From positions 1 through 64,000 of the forward strand of contig CAYOAL010000031.1 in assembly GCA_964401935.1 (NCBI GenBank): a stretch of DNA of 64,000 bases, written 5' to 3'. The position numbers and the translations under genes are program-made. How positions within the stretch are numbered: position 1 is the stretch's first letter; every line of letters starts with the position of its first letter. The DNA comes from JAPYTK01 sp964401935. Its GTDB lineage: Bacteria > Myxococcota_A > Polyangia > Polyangiales > Polyangiaceae. Shown one piece after another: positions 34,349 to 42,319 of the stretch. The notes under the pieces are model-generated. The model saw only the letters and a list, made by a program, of their open reading frames with translations, ran no database searches and had not been told where the DNA came from.

Positions 34349-35371
34349 ATGCATCGCTCGTTCGCAATCCTTGTCCTGACGGCCGCGTGTGCGGTGGGCT
34401 CCGACGAGCCGGTGGCGGCGTCGAGCGTCTGCGATGAGGCTGCGGCGCACCTCGCCGCTTGCTCCGAAAGCCTCGCCATCGAGGTCGACAGCTGTGGCGA
34501 AGAGGACGCTCGCGTGGCGCGAGAGCTGATGAGCCTCCCGTGCGCGATGCTCGTGGATCCCGGCAAGGCCGACCTCTGGGATGGCCTGCGCTGCACCAAG
34601 CTCGGCAAGAAGATGGGGATGTGTCTTCGCGTGGCCCGCGACGCCGAGGTGCTGTCGACGCTGGGCGACGCCGCCCACGGCGTCCTCGACCGCCGCGCGC
34701 TGAGCGCGTTGGTGTGGAACGTCTACAAGGGGAAGAACGACCGCTGGGACGCCGACATGTTGGAGCTCGCAGTGACCGTGGACGTCGCGCTCGTGCAAGA
34801 GTTCTCCGGCGACGCCGAGAGCCACCAGACCTTCGACGCGCTCGACGGCTTCGGTTGGTTCTTTGCGAACAGCTTCTTCGACGACGGCGATGGCGGGGTC
34901 GGCACGGGCGTCGCCACCGGCGGCCTACTCGAACCGCTCACGGTGAGCTTCCACCGCAGTCCCAACGTCGAGCCCGTCTCCTTCACGCCCAAGATGTCGC
35001 TCTCGACCACGTACGATCTCTCGTTTTCCGAGGACGATCTGTTGGTGGTCAACGTGCACGCGATCAACTTCCGGGGCATCACCCCGTTCGAGCGCCAGCT
35101 CGAGCAGCTCTCCGACCGCCTCGCGTCGCATCAGGGGCCGATCCTGATCGGTGGCGACTTCAACACGTGGCGTCCGGCGCGGACGGAGCACCTCGAGGCC
35201 ACCATGAACGCGCATGGGCTGTCGCACGTCGAGCTCGATGGCGACGATCGTCTCTTGAAGCTCGATCATGTCTACGTGCGCGGCATGCACGTGCGCGATG
35301 CGCAGCTGTTGACCGAATACGAGTCGTCCGACCACGCGCCCATCCGCCTCGAGCTCGAGCTCACGCCTTAG
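34349..35371 (+). CDS. Endonuclease/exonuclease/phosphatase-family lipoprotein
   Basis: A 340-residue exported lipoprotein (lipobox LTAAC, Cys14). After an 85-residue Cys-containing spacer comes the EEP fold: SALVWNVYKGKND (metal-site Asn), VALVQEFSG (Glu), GDFNTWR (Asp/Asn), LDHVYVRG and SSDHAPI (catalytic Asp-His pair). All catalytic motifs are present, so it should cleave phosphodiesters: extracellular DNA, lipid headgroups or inositol phosphates. The substrate cannot be told from sequence. AGAAGG lies 9 nt before the ATG. The palindrome at 34300-34322 is a likely operator. It converges on a small lipoprotein gene. Confidence 0.87.
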   Translation: MHRSFAILVLTAACAVGSDEPVAASSVCDEAAAHLAACSESLAIEVDSCGEEDARVARELMSLPCAMLVDPGKADLWDGLRCTKLGKKMGMCLRVARDAEVLSTLGDAAHGVLDRRALSALVWNVYKGKNDRWDADMLELAVTVDVALVQEFSGDAESHQTFDALDGFGWFFANSFFDDGDGGVGTGVATGGLLEPLTVSFHRSPNVEPVSFTPKMSLSTTYDLSFSEDDLLVVNVHAINFRGITPFERQLEQLSDRLASHQGPILIGGDFNTWRPARTEHLEATMNAHGLSHVELDGDDRLLKLDHVYVRGMHVRDAQLLTEYESSDHAPIRLELELTP

Positions 35372-35412
35372 CTGCCGCCTGTGCCGCTCGCCGGGGTGCT
35401 GCCGCCGGCGCG

Positions 35413-35847
35413 CTAGCCCCCTGCGCCGTCGGAGCAGGCGTCTTGCCCGACGCTGCTCGGACACGCGCTCTCATCGGTGCGGCCCACCGCACAGAAGTGC
35501 AGGCGGCACTCGATGAAATTGCCGTCGGTGACGGCCATGCCTGCCTCGGGGACGGTCTCCGCCTCCGCGAGGCAAGCGGCCGCCGCCGCCTCCTCGTCCG
35601 AGTCGGGACCGAAGGCGTCGTGGTAGGCGTCGTGGCAGCTCGTGAGCATACACGCGCAGTACCGCTCGGCGAGGCTCGCCGCGCCGCCGGTGCCCCCGGC
35701 GCCGCCCCCGTGGTGCGAGGCCCCGGCGCCGGTGGGCTCGCCGCAGTGCTCGCCCTCGCACTCCTCGCAGCCGCTCGCCGAAAAGAGCCATGCCCCAAGG
35801 CCCAAAGCCCCGATGGCGACGATCGAAGGGGGGGTCAATCTTGGCAT
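35413..35847 (-). CDS. Small Cys-rich lipoprotein
   Basis: A 144-residue lipoprotein (lipobox LFSASGC, Cys27). A Gly/Thr-rich linker (about 40-58) leads to a small domain with eight or so Cys residues (YCACMLTSC, CLAE, FIECRLHFC, ACPSS, DACSD), probably disulfide-bonded. The His/Gly stretch after the lipobox is short. No family is recognised. Its first 13 nt overlap the end of the upstream haem-motif lipoprotein gene, so the two are one operon and their products probably work together at the cell surface. Confidence 0.75.
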   Translation of the reverse strand: MPRLTPPSIVAIGALGLGAWLFSASGCEECEGEHCGEPTGAGASHHGGGAGGTGGAASLAERYCACMLTSCHDAYHDAFGPDSDEEAAAAACLAEAETVPEAGMAVTDGNFIECRLHFCAVGRTDESACPSSVGQDACSDGAGG

Positions 35848-36674
35848 TGGGCGTACCGGGTGGCGAAGTAGCTCATGAGGCGAAATGCTTCCTCGTCGGT
35901 GGAGTGGAACTTGGTGCCGCCCCCATGCTCGAGGCCGCCGATCTCCTCGTCGAGCGGCTTCAGGAGCCAGGGGCTCTTCTCGGGAGCGTCCACGTCGATG
36001 TAGCCCGCTCGGGCGATGTTGCGGAGGGTGGCGAGCGAGGCCGTCTCGCAGGCACCCACCTCGATCCACTTGGGGGCGGGCGCCTCCACCGGCTTGCCCT
36101 CGACGTGGCAGGGGTAGCAGCGTCCGCGGTAGGGAAAGAAGCTCTCCAGGAACAACGCCTCCAGCGTACGCTCGGCGCAGTCTCCTGGATCGGTCGCCAT
36201 CACCTCTTCGGTGCTCTTCTTCTCGAGCTCGCAGTCGCGCCAGCCGACGGGCTCCTCCCCGCAGGGCTGCTCCTTCGTGGAGCACGTGCCACACGCGCTG
36301 GTGAGCTCGATCCACTCGAGGAACCCCTCGCGCTCCTCGCGGAGGACGGCGCTCGTGATGCCTTTGCTGTCGGGCGCGGCGCGATCGATCCACGAGAGGA
36401 TGAGGCTCGCCGCGGGGTCCTCGAGGCTCACGAGCCCGCGCTCCACCATGCACGCCATCGCGTCGCAGGGCTCACCGCTCGCGAACAGCTCCAGATCGAT
36501 GCCGGAGAGGTGACACTGGTTGCAGCTCTTCGGCCGATCCTCTGCGAACAGCGGGGCGATGCGCTTCTCGTAGAGCGAGGCGGTGCTGTCACAGTCGACG
36601 GTGGGGCCATCGTCGCAGTCGCTCGCGGCGAGGGCGACCGCGCCCACCAACGTGATGTGGAGCCAAGACCGCAC
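35835..36674 (-). CDS. Exported protein with two CxxCH haem motifs
   Basis: A 279-residue exported protein. The N-terminus is a hydrophobic signal ending near ASDC, a poor lipobox; lipidation is uncertain. Residues about 38-56 read IAPLFAEDRPKSCNQCH, the pattern of planctomycete-type cytochrome c domains, and a second CYPCH lies near 187. Further Cys residues (CGTCS, CSTKEQPC, DCAER) suggest disulfides. The predicted role is periplasmic or surface electron transfer. The GTG start has AAGGGAG 4 nt upstream. It is followed by, and overlaps, the small Cys-rich lipoprotein gene. Confidence 0.75.
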   Translation of the reverse strand: MRSWLHITLVGAVALAASDCDDGPTVDCDSTASLYEKRIAPLFAEDRPKSCNQCHLSGIDLELFASGEPCDAMACMVERGLVSLEDPAASLILSWIDRAAPDSKGITSAVLREEREGFLEWIELTSACGTCSTKEQPCGEEPVGWRDCELEKKSTEEVMATDPGDCAERTLEALFLESFFPYRGRCYPCHVEGKPVEAPAPKWIEVGACETASLATLRNIARAGYIDVDAPEKSPWLLKPLDEEIGGLEHGGGTKFHSTDEEAFRLMSYFATRYAQCQD

Positions 36675-36682
36675 GTGACTCC

Positions 36683-36688
36683 CTTATA
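36683..36688 (-). promoter_or_regulatory. Possible -10 box of the haem-motif gene
   Basis: Minus-strand TATAAG ends 8 nt before the GTG at 36674. It resembles TATAAT but lacks the final T and overlaps the AAGGGAG site. Confidence 0.3.
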
Positions 36689-36774
36689 CGACACCCGCGT
36701 GCTCGGGTTACACGGACTCGCGTTGTGGGTCGCGCGCGGCCTGGGGCGTCGTCGCGGCCGCTCGTCGGGGCCGG

Positions 36775-38553
36775 TCAGTCGCCGGTCTTGGGAGCGGCCT
36801 CGCCGGGGGGCCTCGAGGTGGCGCTCGGCGGTGACGGGATGGCCCGATCGAGGAGGTGGACGAGCTGGAAGAAGCCATGCTTCTTGTTGTAGGCGTCGTC
36901 GGCGGAGCCGTCCGCCGGGGCGCGGTGCTGACGGACGGCGACGACGTTGCGCGCGGGGAGCACGATGAGCTGCTGCCCCAGCCAGCCGTCGGCGGCGAAG
37001 CCGATCGTCGGCCCCGGCTGTTGGACGAGGGGGGCGTTCTGCTCGGTGAGCACGGCGGCGAGGGCGGCGCGCGCGTCGGTGTCGAGCCGACTGCCGATCT
37101 CCAGCCAGGCTCCGGCGATGCTCGAGAACTGCCGGCCGATGAGCGGGCGGAGCGCGTCTGCGGCGGTGAAGCCCTCGGCGAGCAGCGCGTCGAGCCTCTC
37201 GGTCGACAGCGCCACGTGGCCCTTGGACTGCCGGATCCACCACAAGAGCCCGTGGTAAGGCACGTTCGGAGCAGCGCTGGTGCTCTCCGTCACCCAGCCC
37301 TCGGGCACGAGCTGGCGCTCCCCGTGCCGCCCCCGCGCGAGCAACAAGCGGCCGAGGCGTGCCAGATCTCGCGCGGTCAGATCGAGGCCGTAGAACGTCT
37401 GCACGTTGCCGGCCTGGTCTTTGTCCCAGCTCAGCTCGGTGATGCCGAGGGGCGTGAAGAGCTTCTCCTTGGCGTATACGTCGAGGGGAACGCCTGCGGC
37501 GGCGAGCACCACGTCGGCGAGGAGCTGGGTCGCTTCGTTGTTGTAGGAGAAGCGGGCCCCCGGCTCCTCGGTCACCGCGCTCTTGCGCACGAAGGCGCTG
37601 CGGTCGGCCTGTTGGTTGAGCACGGCCGCCCCCTGGCGATGCTCGAGCCCAGAGGTGTGGGTGAGCACGTGGCGCAGCGTGACCTTCGCCTTCGCTCCCT
37701 TCTTCCAGTCGGGGAGCCAGGTGGAGAGCGGGGCATCCACCGACGCGATCTTGCCCTCGCCGAGGAGGATGCCGATCACGATCGACACGATGCTCTTGGT
37801 CATCGACATCGTCTCGATCGGGGTGCGTGGTTTTCCGAAGTAGCGCTCCACCACCACCTTGCCGTCCTTGAGGATGAGGAGGCTGTCGCTCTGGGTCTCG
37901 CTGGCCGCCTCGAGGAGGAGATCGAGCGCGGAGCCGTCGAAGCCGAGGGCGGTCGCGTCGCCCTTCTGCCACTCGTCGTCGAAGGCGACGTCGGGGTCGA
38001 AGAGGGGCGCGCGCGGCGGCGCTGGCGCCGGGAGGACGGCGACCGCAGGCGGCGCGGCGGCCCCGAGGGACGACGTCCACGTCCACTCCGACGCCTGCTC
38101 CCCCGGACCCTCCACGCGGGCGTGGAGCTTGTCGCCGACGCGGCGGTAGCGGATGCGCTGGGGGAACTCGTCGCGCTCGAGGTTCTCGAACACGGCGGTG
38201 TGGGCGTCGGGACCGGTCGACACGAGCGCAAACTCGGCGGTGGGCTGCCCCACGGGGGACGCCACGTACACGATGCCGTCGGCTCTTCGCTCGATCCGGA
38301 TGAACTCGAAGTGCTCGGTGCGACCCTGGCGCACGGTGCGGTTCACGCCGAGCATCATGCCCCCGAGCGGGCGCGACCAGTGCTCCTCGCTGTGCTCCTC
38401 GGCGGTGGCGTCGACCCAGGTGCCCGCCAGCCACGCGAGCTCGTCGAGCGAGCCCTCCACCTCGTGGAGCTGCGGCGGCGGGAGCGCGGCCGGGACACAC
38501 GCGCCCGCGGCGAGGGCGAGCAGCGCGGCGGCCATGATTCGCAGAACACGCAT
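36775..38553 (-). CDS. DUF6265-like/beta-lactamase-family serine hydrolase lipoprotein
   Basis: A 592-residue lipoprotein (lipobox LAAGAC, Cys19). Residues about 33-150 match a small beta-barrel resembling DUF6265 (LAWLAGTWVD, GGMMLGVNRTV, FEFIRIE). An Ala/Pro linker follows, then a class-C beta-lactamase-like domain (about 200-560) with the SMTKS nucleophile tetrad and FSYNNEA as YxN motif. Such domains more often act as esterases, D-aminopeptidases or D-alanyl-peptidases than on antibiotics. The fusion to a DUF6265-like domain is unusual to me. Signal choice MRVLRIMAAA removes 21 residues from the longest frame. It stands alone between an operon of haem-motif lipoproteins and a desaturase. 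Confidence 0.8.
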   Translation of the reverse strand: MRVLRIMAAALLALAAGACVPAALPPPQLHEVEGSLDELAWLAGTWVDATAEEHSEEHWSRPLGGMMLGVNRTVRQGRTEHFEFIRIERRADGIVYVASPVGQPTAEFALVSTGPDAHTAVFENLERDEFPQRIRYRRVGDKLHARVEGPGEQASEWTWTSSLGAAAPPAVAVLPAPAPPRAPLFDPDVAFDDEWQKGDATALGFDGSALDLLLEAASETQSDSLLILKDGKVVVERYFGKPRTPIETMSMTKSIVSIVIGILLGEGKIASVDAPLSTWLPDWKKGAKAKVTLRHVLTHTSGLEHRQGAAVLNQQADRSAFVRKSAVTEEPGARFSYNNEATQLLADVVLAAAGVPLDVYAKEKLFTPLGITELSWDKDQAGNVQTFYGLDLTARDLARLGRLLLARGRHGERQLVPEGWVTESTSAAPNVPYHGLLWWIRQSKGHVALSTERLDALLAEGFTAADALRPLIGRQFSSIAGAWLEIGSRLDTDARAALAAVLTEQNAPLVQQPGPTIGFAADGWLGQQLIVLPARNVVAVRQHRAPADGSADDAYNKKHGFFQLVHLLDRAIPSPPSATSRPPGEAAPKTGD

Positions 38554-38703
38554 GGCTGGCACTAAGTCACGAAGGCACGATGACGTCAACGCGGGGGCCT
38601 CGCGCAGCGGGCCCACCGCGCTAGCCCCCTCGGGGCAGCCGCCCTCGGACCCGCTGGCCCCCCACGCGGCAGCCGCGTGAGGTGGATCTCCCGAGCCCGT
38701 CGC

Positions 38704-39789
38704 TCACGAGCGCTTGGTGACGCGTGGGAAGCCGACCATGCGCCCCGCCTGGGGATCCCAGAGCTTGAGCTCGAGGCAGGCGAGGATGTCGCGGGGGTGG
38801 AGCGAGGTGACGATCGGCGCGGCGAGCTCCGGCACCTCGGCCATCGCGCGGGGGAGGTTGTAGAAGGGGATCGCCGAGTTGAGGTGATGAACGTGGTGGA
38901 AGCCGATGTTCCCCGAGAACCACCGCATCACCGCGCCCATGCGACAGAAGCTCGAGCTCGCGAGGGCGGCGTCGGTGTATGTCCACTCGTGGCGCGAGCG
39001 GAGCGACATGCCAGGGAAGTTGTGTTGCGCGTAGAAGAGGTAGGCGCCGAGACAGGCGGCGATGGCGTGGGGGACGACGACGCCGAGGAGATAGGCGGTG
39101 AGGCCGAGGAAGTAGGTGATGCCCGCCCCGAGCGCGGCGTAGACGAGCAGCGCGTAGGCTGCGTCGCGGTTCTCGCGCGGTTTGTTCCACAGCGGCGCGA
39201 TGCACATGCCGAAGAGGAACACGGTGACGAGCCCGAAGAGGATCACGAGCGGCGAGCGTGACAGGCGATAGGCGCGCTGTCGCTCGGGGGGCAGGCGCTC
39301 GTACATCAGCGTGCTCAGGGTTGGGAACGAGCCCACCTGGGAGCCGGCGATCTTGGCGTTGTGGGCGTGGTGGTAGTCGTGGGAGCGCTTCCAGATCGCA
39401 GGCGGCGCGAGGATAAAGTAGCCGAAGGCGTGCATCACCACCTTGGCGAGCAGCGAGCGCTTGAGGAGCGCTCGGTGCATGTAGTCGTGATACACGATGA
39501 ACAGCTTGAGCATGGTGAGGGCGGCGAGCCCCGAGGCTGCGAGCCGCGCCCCCCACCACGGGGCGAACATCGCCCCGCTCATGCTCGCGAACAGCAGCAA
39601 CAAGCCGCTCCCGAGGTGCCAGAAGCTGCGCCAGCGGCTCTCGCGTTGATACGGCCGCGTCGCGTCGATGAGCTCTTTGCCTGCGCGCGCGGGCTCGGGT
39701 GGCGTCCACGCGCCGAGGGAGCCCTCGCGCGGAGGGTCTGCTGCGCGCGGTCTTGCGTCGAGGTCGAGGGTGGCGGCGTCGCTGCTCAT
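38704..39789 (-). CDS. Membrane fatty-acid desaturase/hydroxylase
   Basis: A 361-residue inner-membrane di-iron enzyme. The three His boxes of the desaturase/hydroxylase superfamily are present in order: HDYMH, HDYHHAHN and HHVHH, with a further HNFPG. Four or so hydrophobic spans separate them. It should introduce a double bond or hydroxyl into an acyl chain or carotenoid, using oxygen and an electron donor not encoded nearby. The N-terminal 40 residues are Pro/Arg-rich and probably disordered. The start is the last good ATG before the fold; I see no clear ribosome-binding site or TANNNT box. It is divergent from a kinase gene about 105 nt away. Confidence 0.88.
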   Translation of the reverse strand: MSSDAATLDLDARPRAADPPREGSLGAWTPPEPARAGKELIDATRPYQRESRWRSFWHLGSGLLLLFASMSGAMFAPWWGARLAASGLAALTMLKLFIVYHDYMHRALLKRSLLAKVVMHAFGYFILAPPAIWKRSHDYHHAHNAKIAGSQVGSFPTLSTLMYERLPPERQRAYRLSRSPLVILFGLVTVFLFGMCIAPLWNKPRENRDAAYALLVYAALGAGITYFLGLTAYLLGVVVPHAIAACLGAYLFYAQHNFPGMSLRSRHEWTYTDAALASSSFCRMGAVMRWFSGNIGFHHVHHLNSAIPFYNLPRAMAEVPELAAPIVTSLHPRDILACLELKLWDPQAGRMVGFPRVTKRS

Positions 39790-39895
39790 CGGGCTGGGCT
39801 GCGACCTACCACAAAACCGCGGGACGTGGCGACACCGTGCGCATGCGCGCCTGTTCTCTTGCGTTGATGGCACGATGGCCGCAATCTGACGGAGG

Positions 39896-42319
39896 ATGCT
39901 GGCGACGGCGGTTACCGCCGACACCGTGATCGGTGACGACTTTCGGATCGTGGGGCCCCTGCGCGCCGGGGGCATGGGCGCGGTCTACGTGGCCGAGCAG
40001 CTGAGCACCACGAAGCTGCGTGCGGTGAAGTTGATGCACACCCAGCTCGTGGCCGACGACGAGCAGCGGGCGCGCTTCGTGCGAGAGGCGCGGGTGGCGG
40101 CCGCCGTCGACAGCGATCACGTCGTGGAGATCATCGGGGCGGGAGTGGAGCGAGGCTCGGGCACGCCCTGGATCGCGATGGAGCTGCTCGAGGGGGACGA
40201 CCTCGCGACCTACGTTCGTGCGCGCAGGCGGCTCGCCACGGAGGAAGCGGCGGAGGTGATGAGCCAGATCTGTCACGCGATCGCGGCGGCGCACGACGCG
40301 GGCATCGTGCACCGCGATCTGAAGCCCCAGAACGTGTTCATGGCCAAGACCAAGCGGCGCAGAGACGAGCGCCTGGTGAAGGTGCTCGATTTCGGGATCG
40401 CCAAGGTCGTGGCGGAGTCGACGCACGCGCCCACCGCCGCGGTCGGCTCGCCGGCGTGGATGGCACCCGAGCAGACCGAGGCCGGCGCTCGCATCGGTCC
40501 CGAGGCCGACGTATGGGCGCTCGGCCTGCTCGCGTTCTGGATGTTCACCGGTCGGTCGTACTGGAAGGCGGCGGGGCGCGCCGACGGCAGCGTGCAGGCG
40601 GTGATGCGCGAGATGATCTTCGAGCCGCTGGCGAGCGGCTCGCGCCGCGCTCGCGAGCTCGGCGTCGAGGAGCATTGGCCCGCTGCTCTCGACCGGTGGC
40701 TCGCTCGTTGTCTCGAGCGGCGCCCCCGGCGGCGTTTCGCCAGCGGCGGCCACGCCTTCACCGGGTTCACGCGCGCGCTCGAAGGCCTCGAGCACGAGGA
40801 GGGCGCGCCCCCGAGCACGGGGGTGGCGAGCGCGCCGCCCACCGTCCCCTCGCGGGACGCGGCTCCGAGCACTGTGGTGGAGGGAAATCCTCGCACCATG
40901 GCGACGCGCGCGGCGCTGCACTCCCCCGAGGCGGCGCGGCACTCCCCCGACGCGGCGCCGCACGACGACGACGGTGGCGAGGTGGAGCGGGGCGAGCGTC
41001 GGGACTCGGGCTCCGACCGCGACCAAGACGAGGACAACGTCGAGGACGCGGTGCCCGAGCGCGCGAGCCCCAACGAGAGCGCGCTGCTGCGGTCCGAAGA
41101 CGCCCCGACTCGGGTGGATAGCCTCGAGAGGAGCGCGCCCGAGGCGCCCGAGGCGACCGCGCCCCCGACCGGCGAGACGATGGCTACGCTCATGAGCCAC
41201 GAGGGCCGGCTCGGCCTCGACGACACGGCCCAGCCGGTGGTGCGGACCCGCTCGGCGCGGCCGACGCGGACGCTGCAGCTGGCGGTCGCGGCGGCCGTGA
41301 TCGCCGGGCTCGGGTACTGGGCGCTCGAGCCGAAGCGCGCGCTCACGGGGCCGCAGCCCGCGAGCCCCGCGGTGGCGACGGTCGGTGCGTCACCGCGCGC
41401 AGACGCCATCCATCCTCGGCTCGTGGCAGCGCAGGCACGGTTCGAGTCGGGCGCCTGGGACGACGCCGAGGCCGAGGCGGAGGCGGTGCTGGCCGAGCTC
41501 GCCGCGGAGGGCGTTACCGACGGAGTCGTCGGCGCCGACGCGGCGCTCCTCCGCGCCGACGCGCGCGCGCGCGGCCTCGTCGCGACGCTCGGCGCGCCCG
41601 CGAAGGCGACCGACATCGGCGCCTGGACCGAGCTCATCGGTCGCACCCATCGCGAGCTGGCGGCGGCGACAGCTCTCTATCGGGCGGTGGCGGGCTGGTC
41701 CGCGGTGCTCGCCCCGTGCGCCGAGGCGGGGCACGGCGAGCTCTTCCTCCGTCTCCGCGAGCGCAACCGCGAGGCCGCTGCGAAGCTCGGGCCGACCGAG
41801 CACGCCGAGCTCCTCACGCTGTTGCGACGCGACGCCACGTCGCTCCTCGAGCAAGTGCGCGCTCGAGCGACAGCGGGTCCCGAGGGAGGGCGCTGCGGCG
41901 CTCGACTCGCCGCGCTCGAGGCTTCGCTCGCCGCCCTCCCGGCCTTCGGGGGCGACGCGGCCACGGAGGACGGCGCGGCGTCGTTCCCCGCCACCTCGCC
42001 GCCGCGCGTCGGCCGGGGCCGCGCGCCAGCCTCGCCCGCGTCCTCGGGCAAGGTCGCCCCCGCGTTCAACGCGCTGTCCGCCGACACCCTCCTCGCCCAA
42101 GCCAAGCAGCGGGCGATCGCCGCTTGCAGTCGTTTCGAGGGGCCTCGCGGGCAGTCGGGCACGGTGCGGTTCTTCCCGACCGGCCAGACCACCGTCGTCT
42201 CGTCCGATCGCAGCGAGGCGGGGAGATGCGTCATCAACCAAATGCGCGTCGCGATCGGGCCCTTTCGAGGGGAGACGCCGGTGGAGCGGCCCTACGGGCT
42301 CAATCTGAAGGAGCCGTGA
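39896..42319 (+). CDS. Ser/Thr protein kinase with single TM and periplasmic domain
   Basis: An 807-residue transmembrane kinase of ordinary layout. The kinase domain (about 15-280) has RAGGMGAVYVAE, Lys45, HRDLKPQN (Asp141), DFG (Asp165) and APEQ. A long Pro/Glu/Asp-rich cytoplasmic linker (about 300-450) precedes one hydrophobic helix (about 462-480). The 320-residue periplasmic part begins helical, with EAE/DAxL repeats like TPR, and ends in a small domain (about 730-807) with FFPTGQTTVVSSDR, similar in style to peptidoglycan- or carbohydrate-binding domains, though I cannot name it. Its 3' end overlaps the convergent RCC1 gene by 20 nt. GGAGG touches the ATG, too close for good initiation. 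Confidence 0.85.
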   Translation: MLATAVTADTVIGDDFRIVGPLRAGGMGAVYVAEQLSTTKLRAVKLMHTQLVADDEQRARFVREARVAAAVDSDHVVEIIGAGVERGSGTPWIAMELLEGDDLATYVRARRRLATEEAAEVMSQICHAIAAAHDAGIVHRDLKPQNVFMAKTKRRRDERLVKVLDFGIAKVVAESTHAPTAAVGSPAWMAPEQTEAGARIGPEADVWALGLLAFWMFTGRSYWKAAGRADGSVQAVMREMIFEPLASGSRRARELGVEEHWPAALDRWLARCLERRPRRRFASGGHAFTGFTRALEGLEHEEGAPPSTGVASAPPTVPSRDAAPSTVVEGNPRTMATRAALHSPEAARHSPDAAPHDDDGGEVERGERRDSGSDRDQDEDNVEDAVPERASPNESALLRSEDAPTRVDSLERSAPEAPEATAPPTGETMATLMSHEGRLGLDDTAQPVVRTRSARPTRTLQLAVAAAVIAGLGYWALEPKRALTGPQPASPAVATVGASPRADAIHPRLVAAQARFESGAWDDAEAEAEAVLAELAAEGVTDGVVGADAALLRADARARGLVATLGAPAKATDIGAWTELIGRTHRELAAATALYRAVAGWSAVLAPCAEAGHGELFLRLRERNREAAAKLGPTEHAELLTLLRRDATSLLEQVRARATAGPEGGRCGARLAALEASLAALPAFGGDAATEDGAASFPATSPPRVGRGRAPASPASSGKVAPAFNALSADTLLAQAKQRAIAACSRFEGPRGQSGTVRFFPTGQTTVVSSDRSEAGRCVINQMRVAIGPFRGETPVERPYGLNLKEP

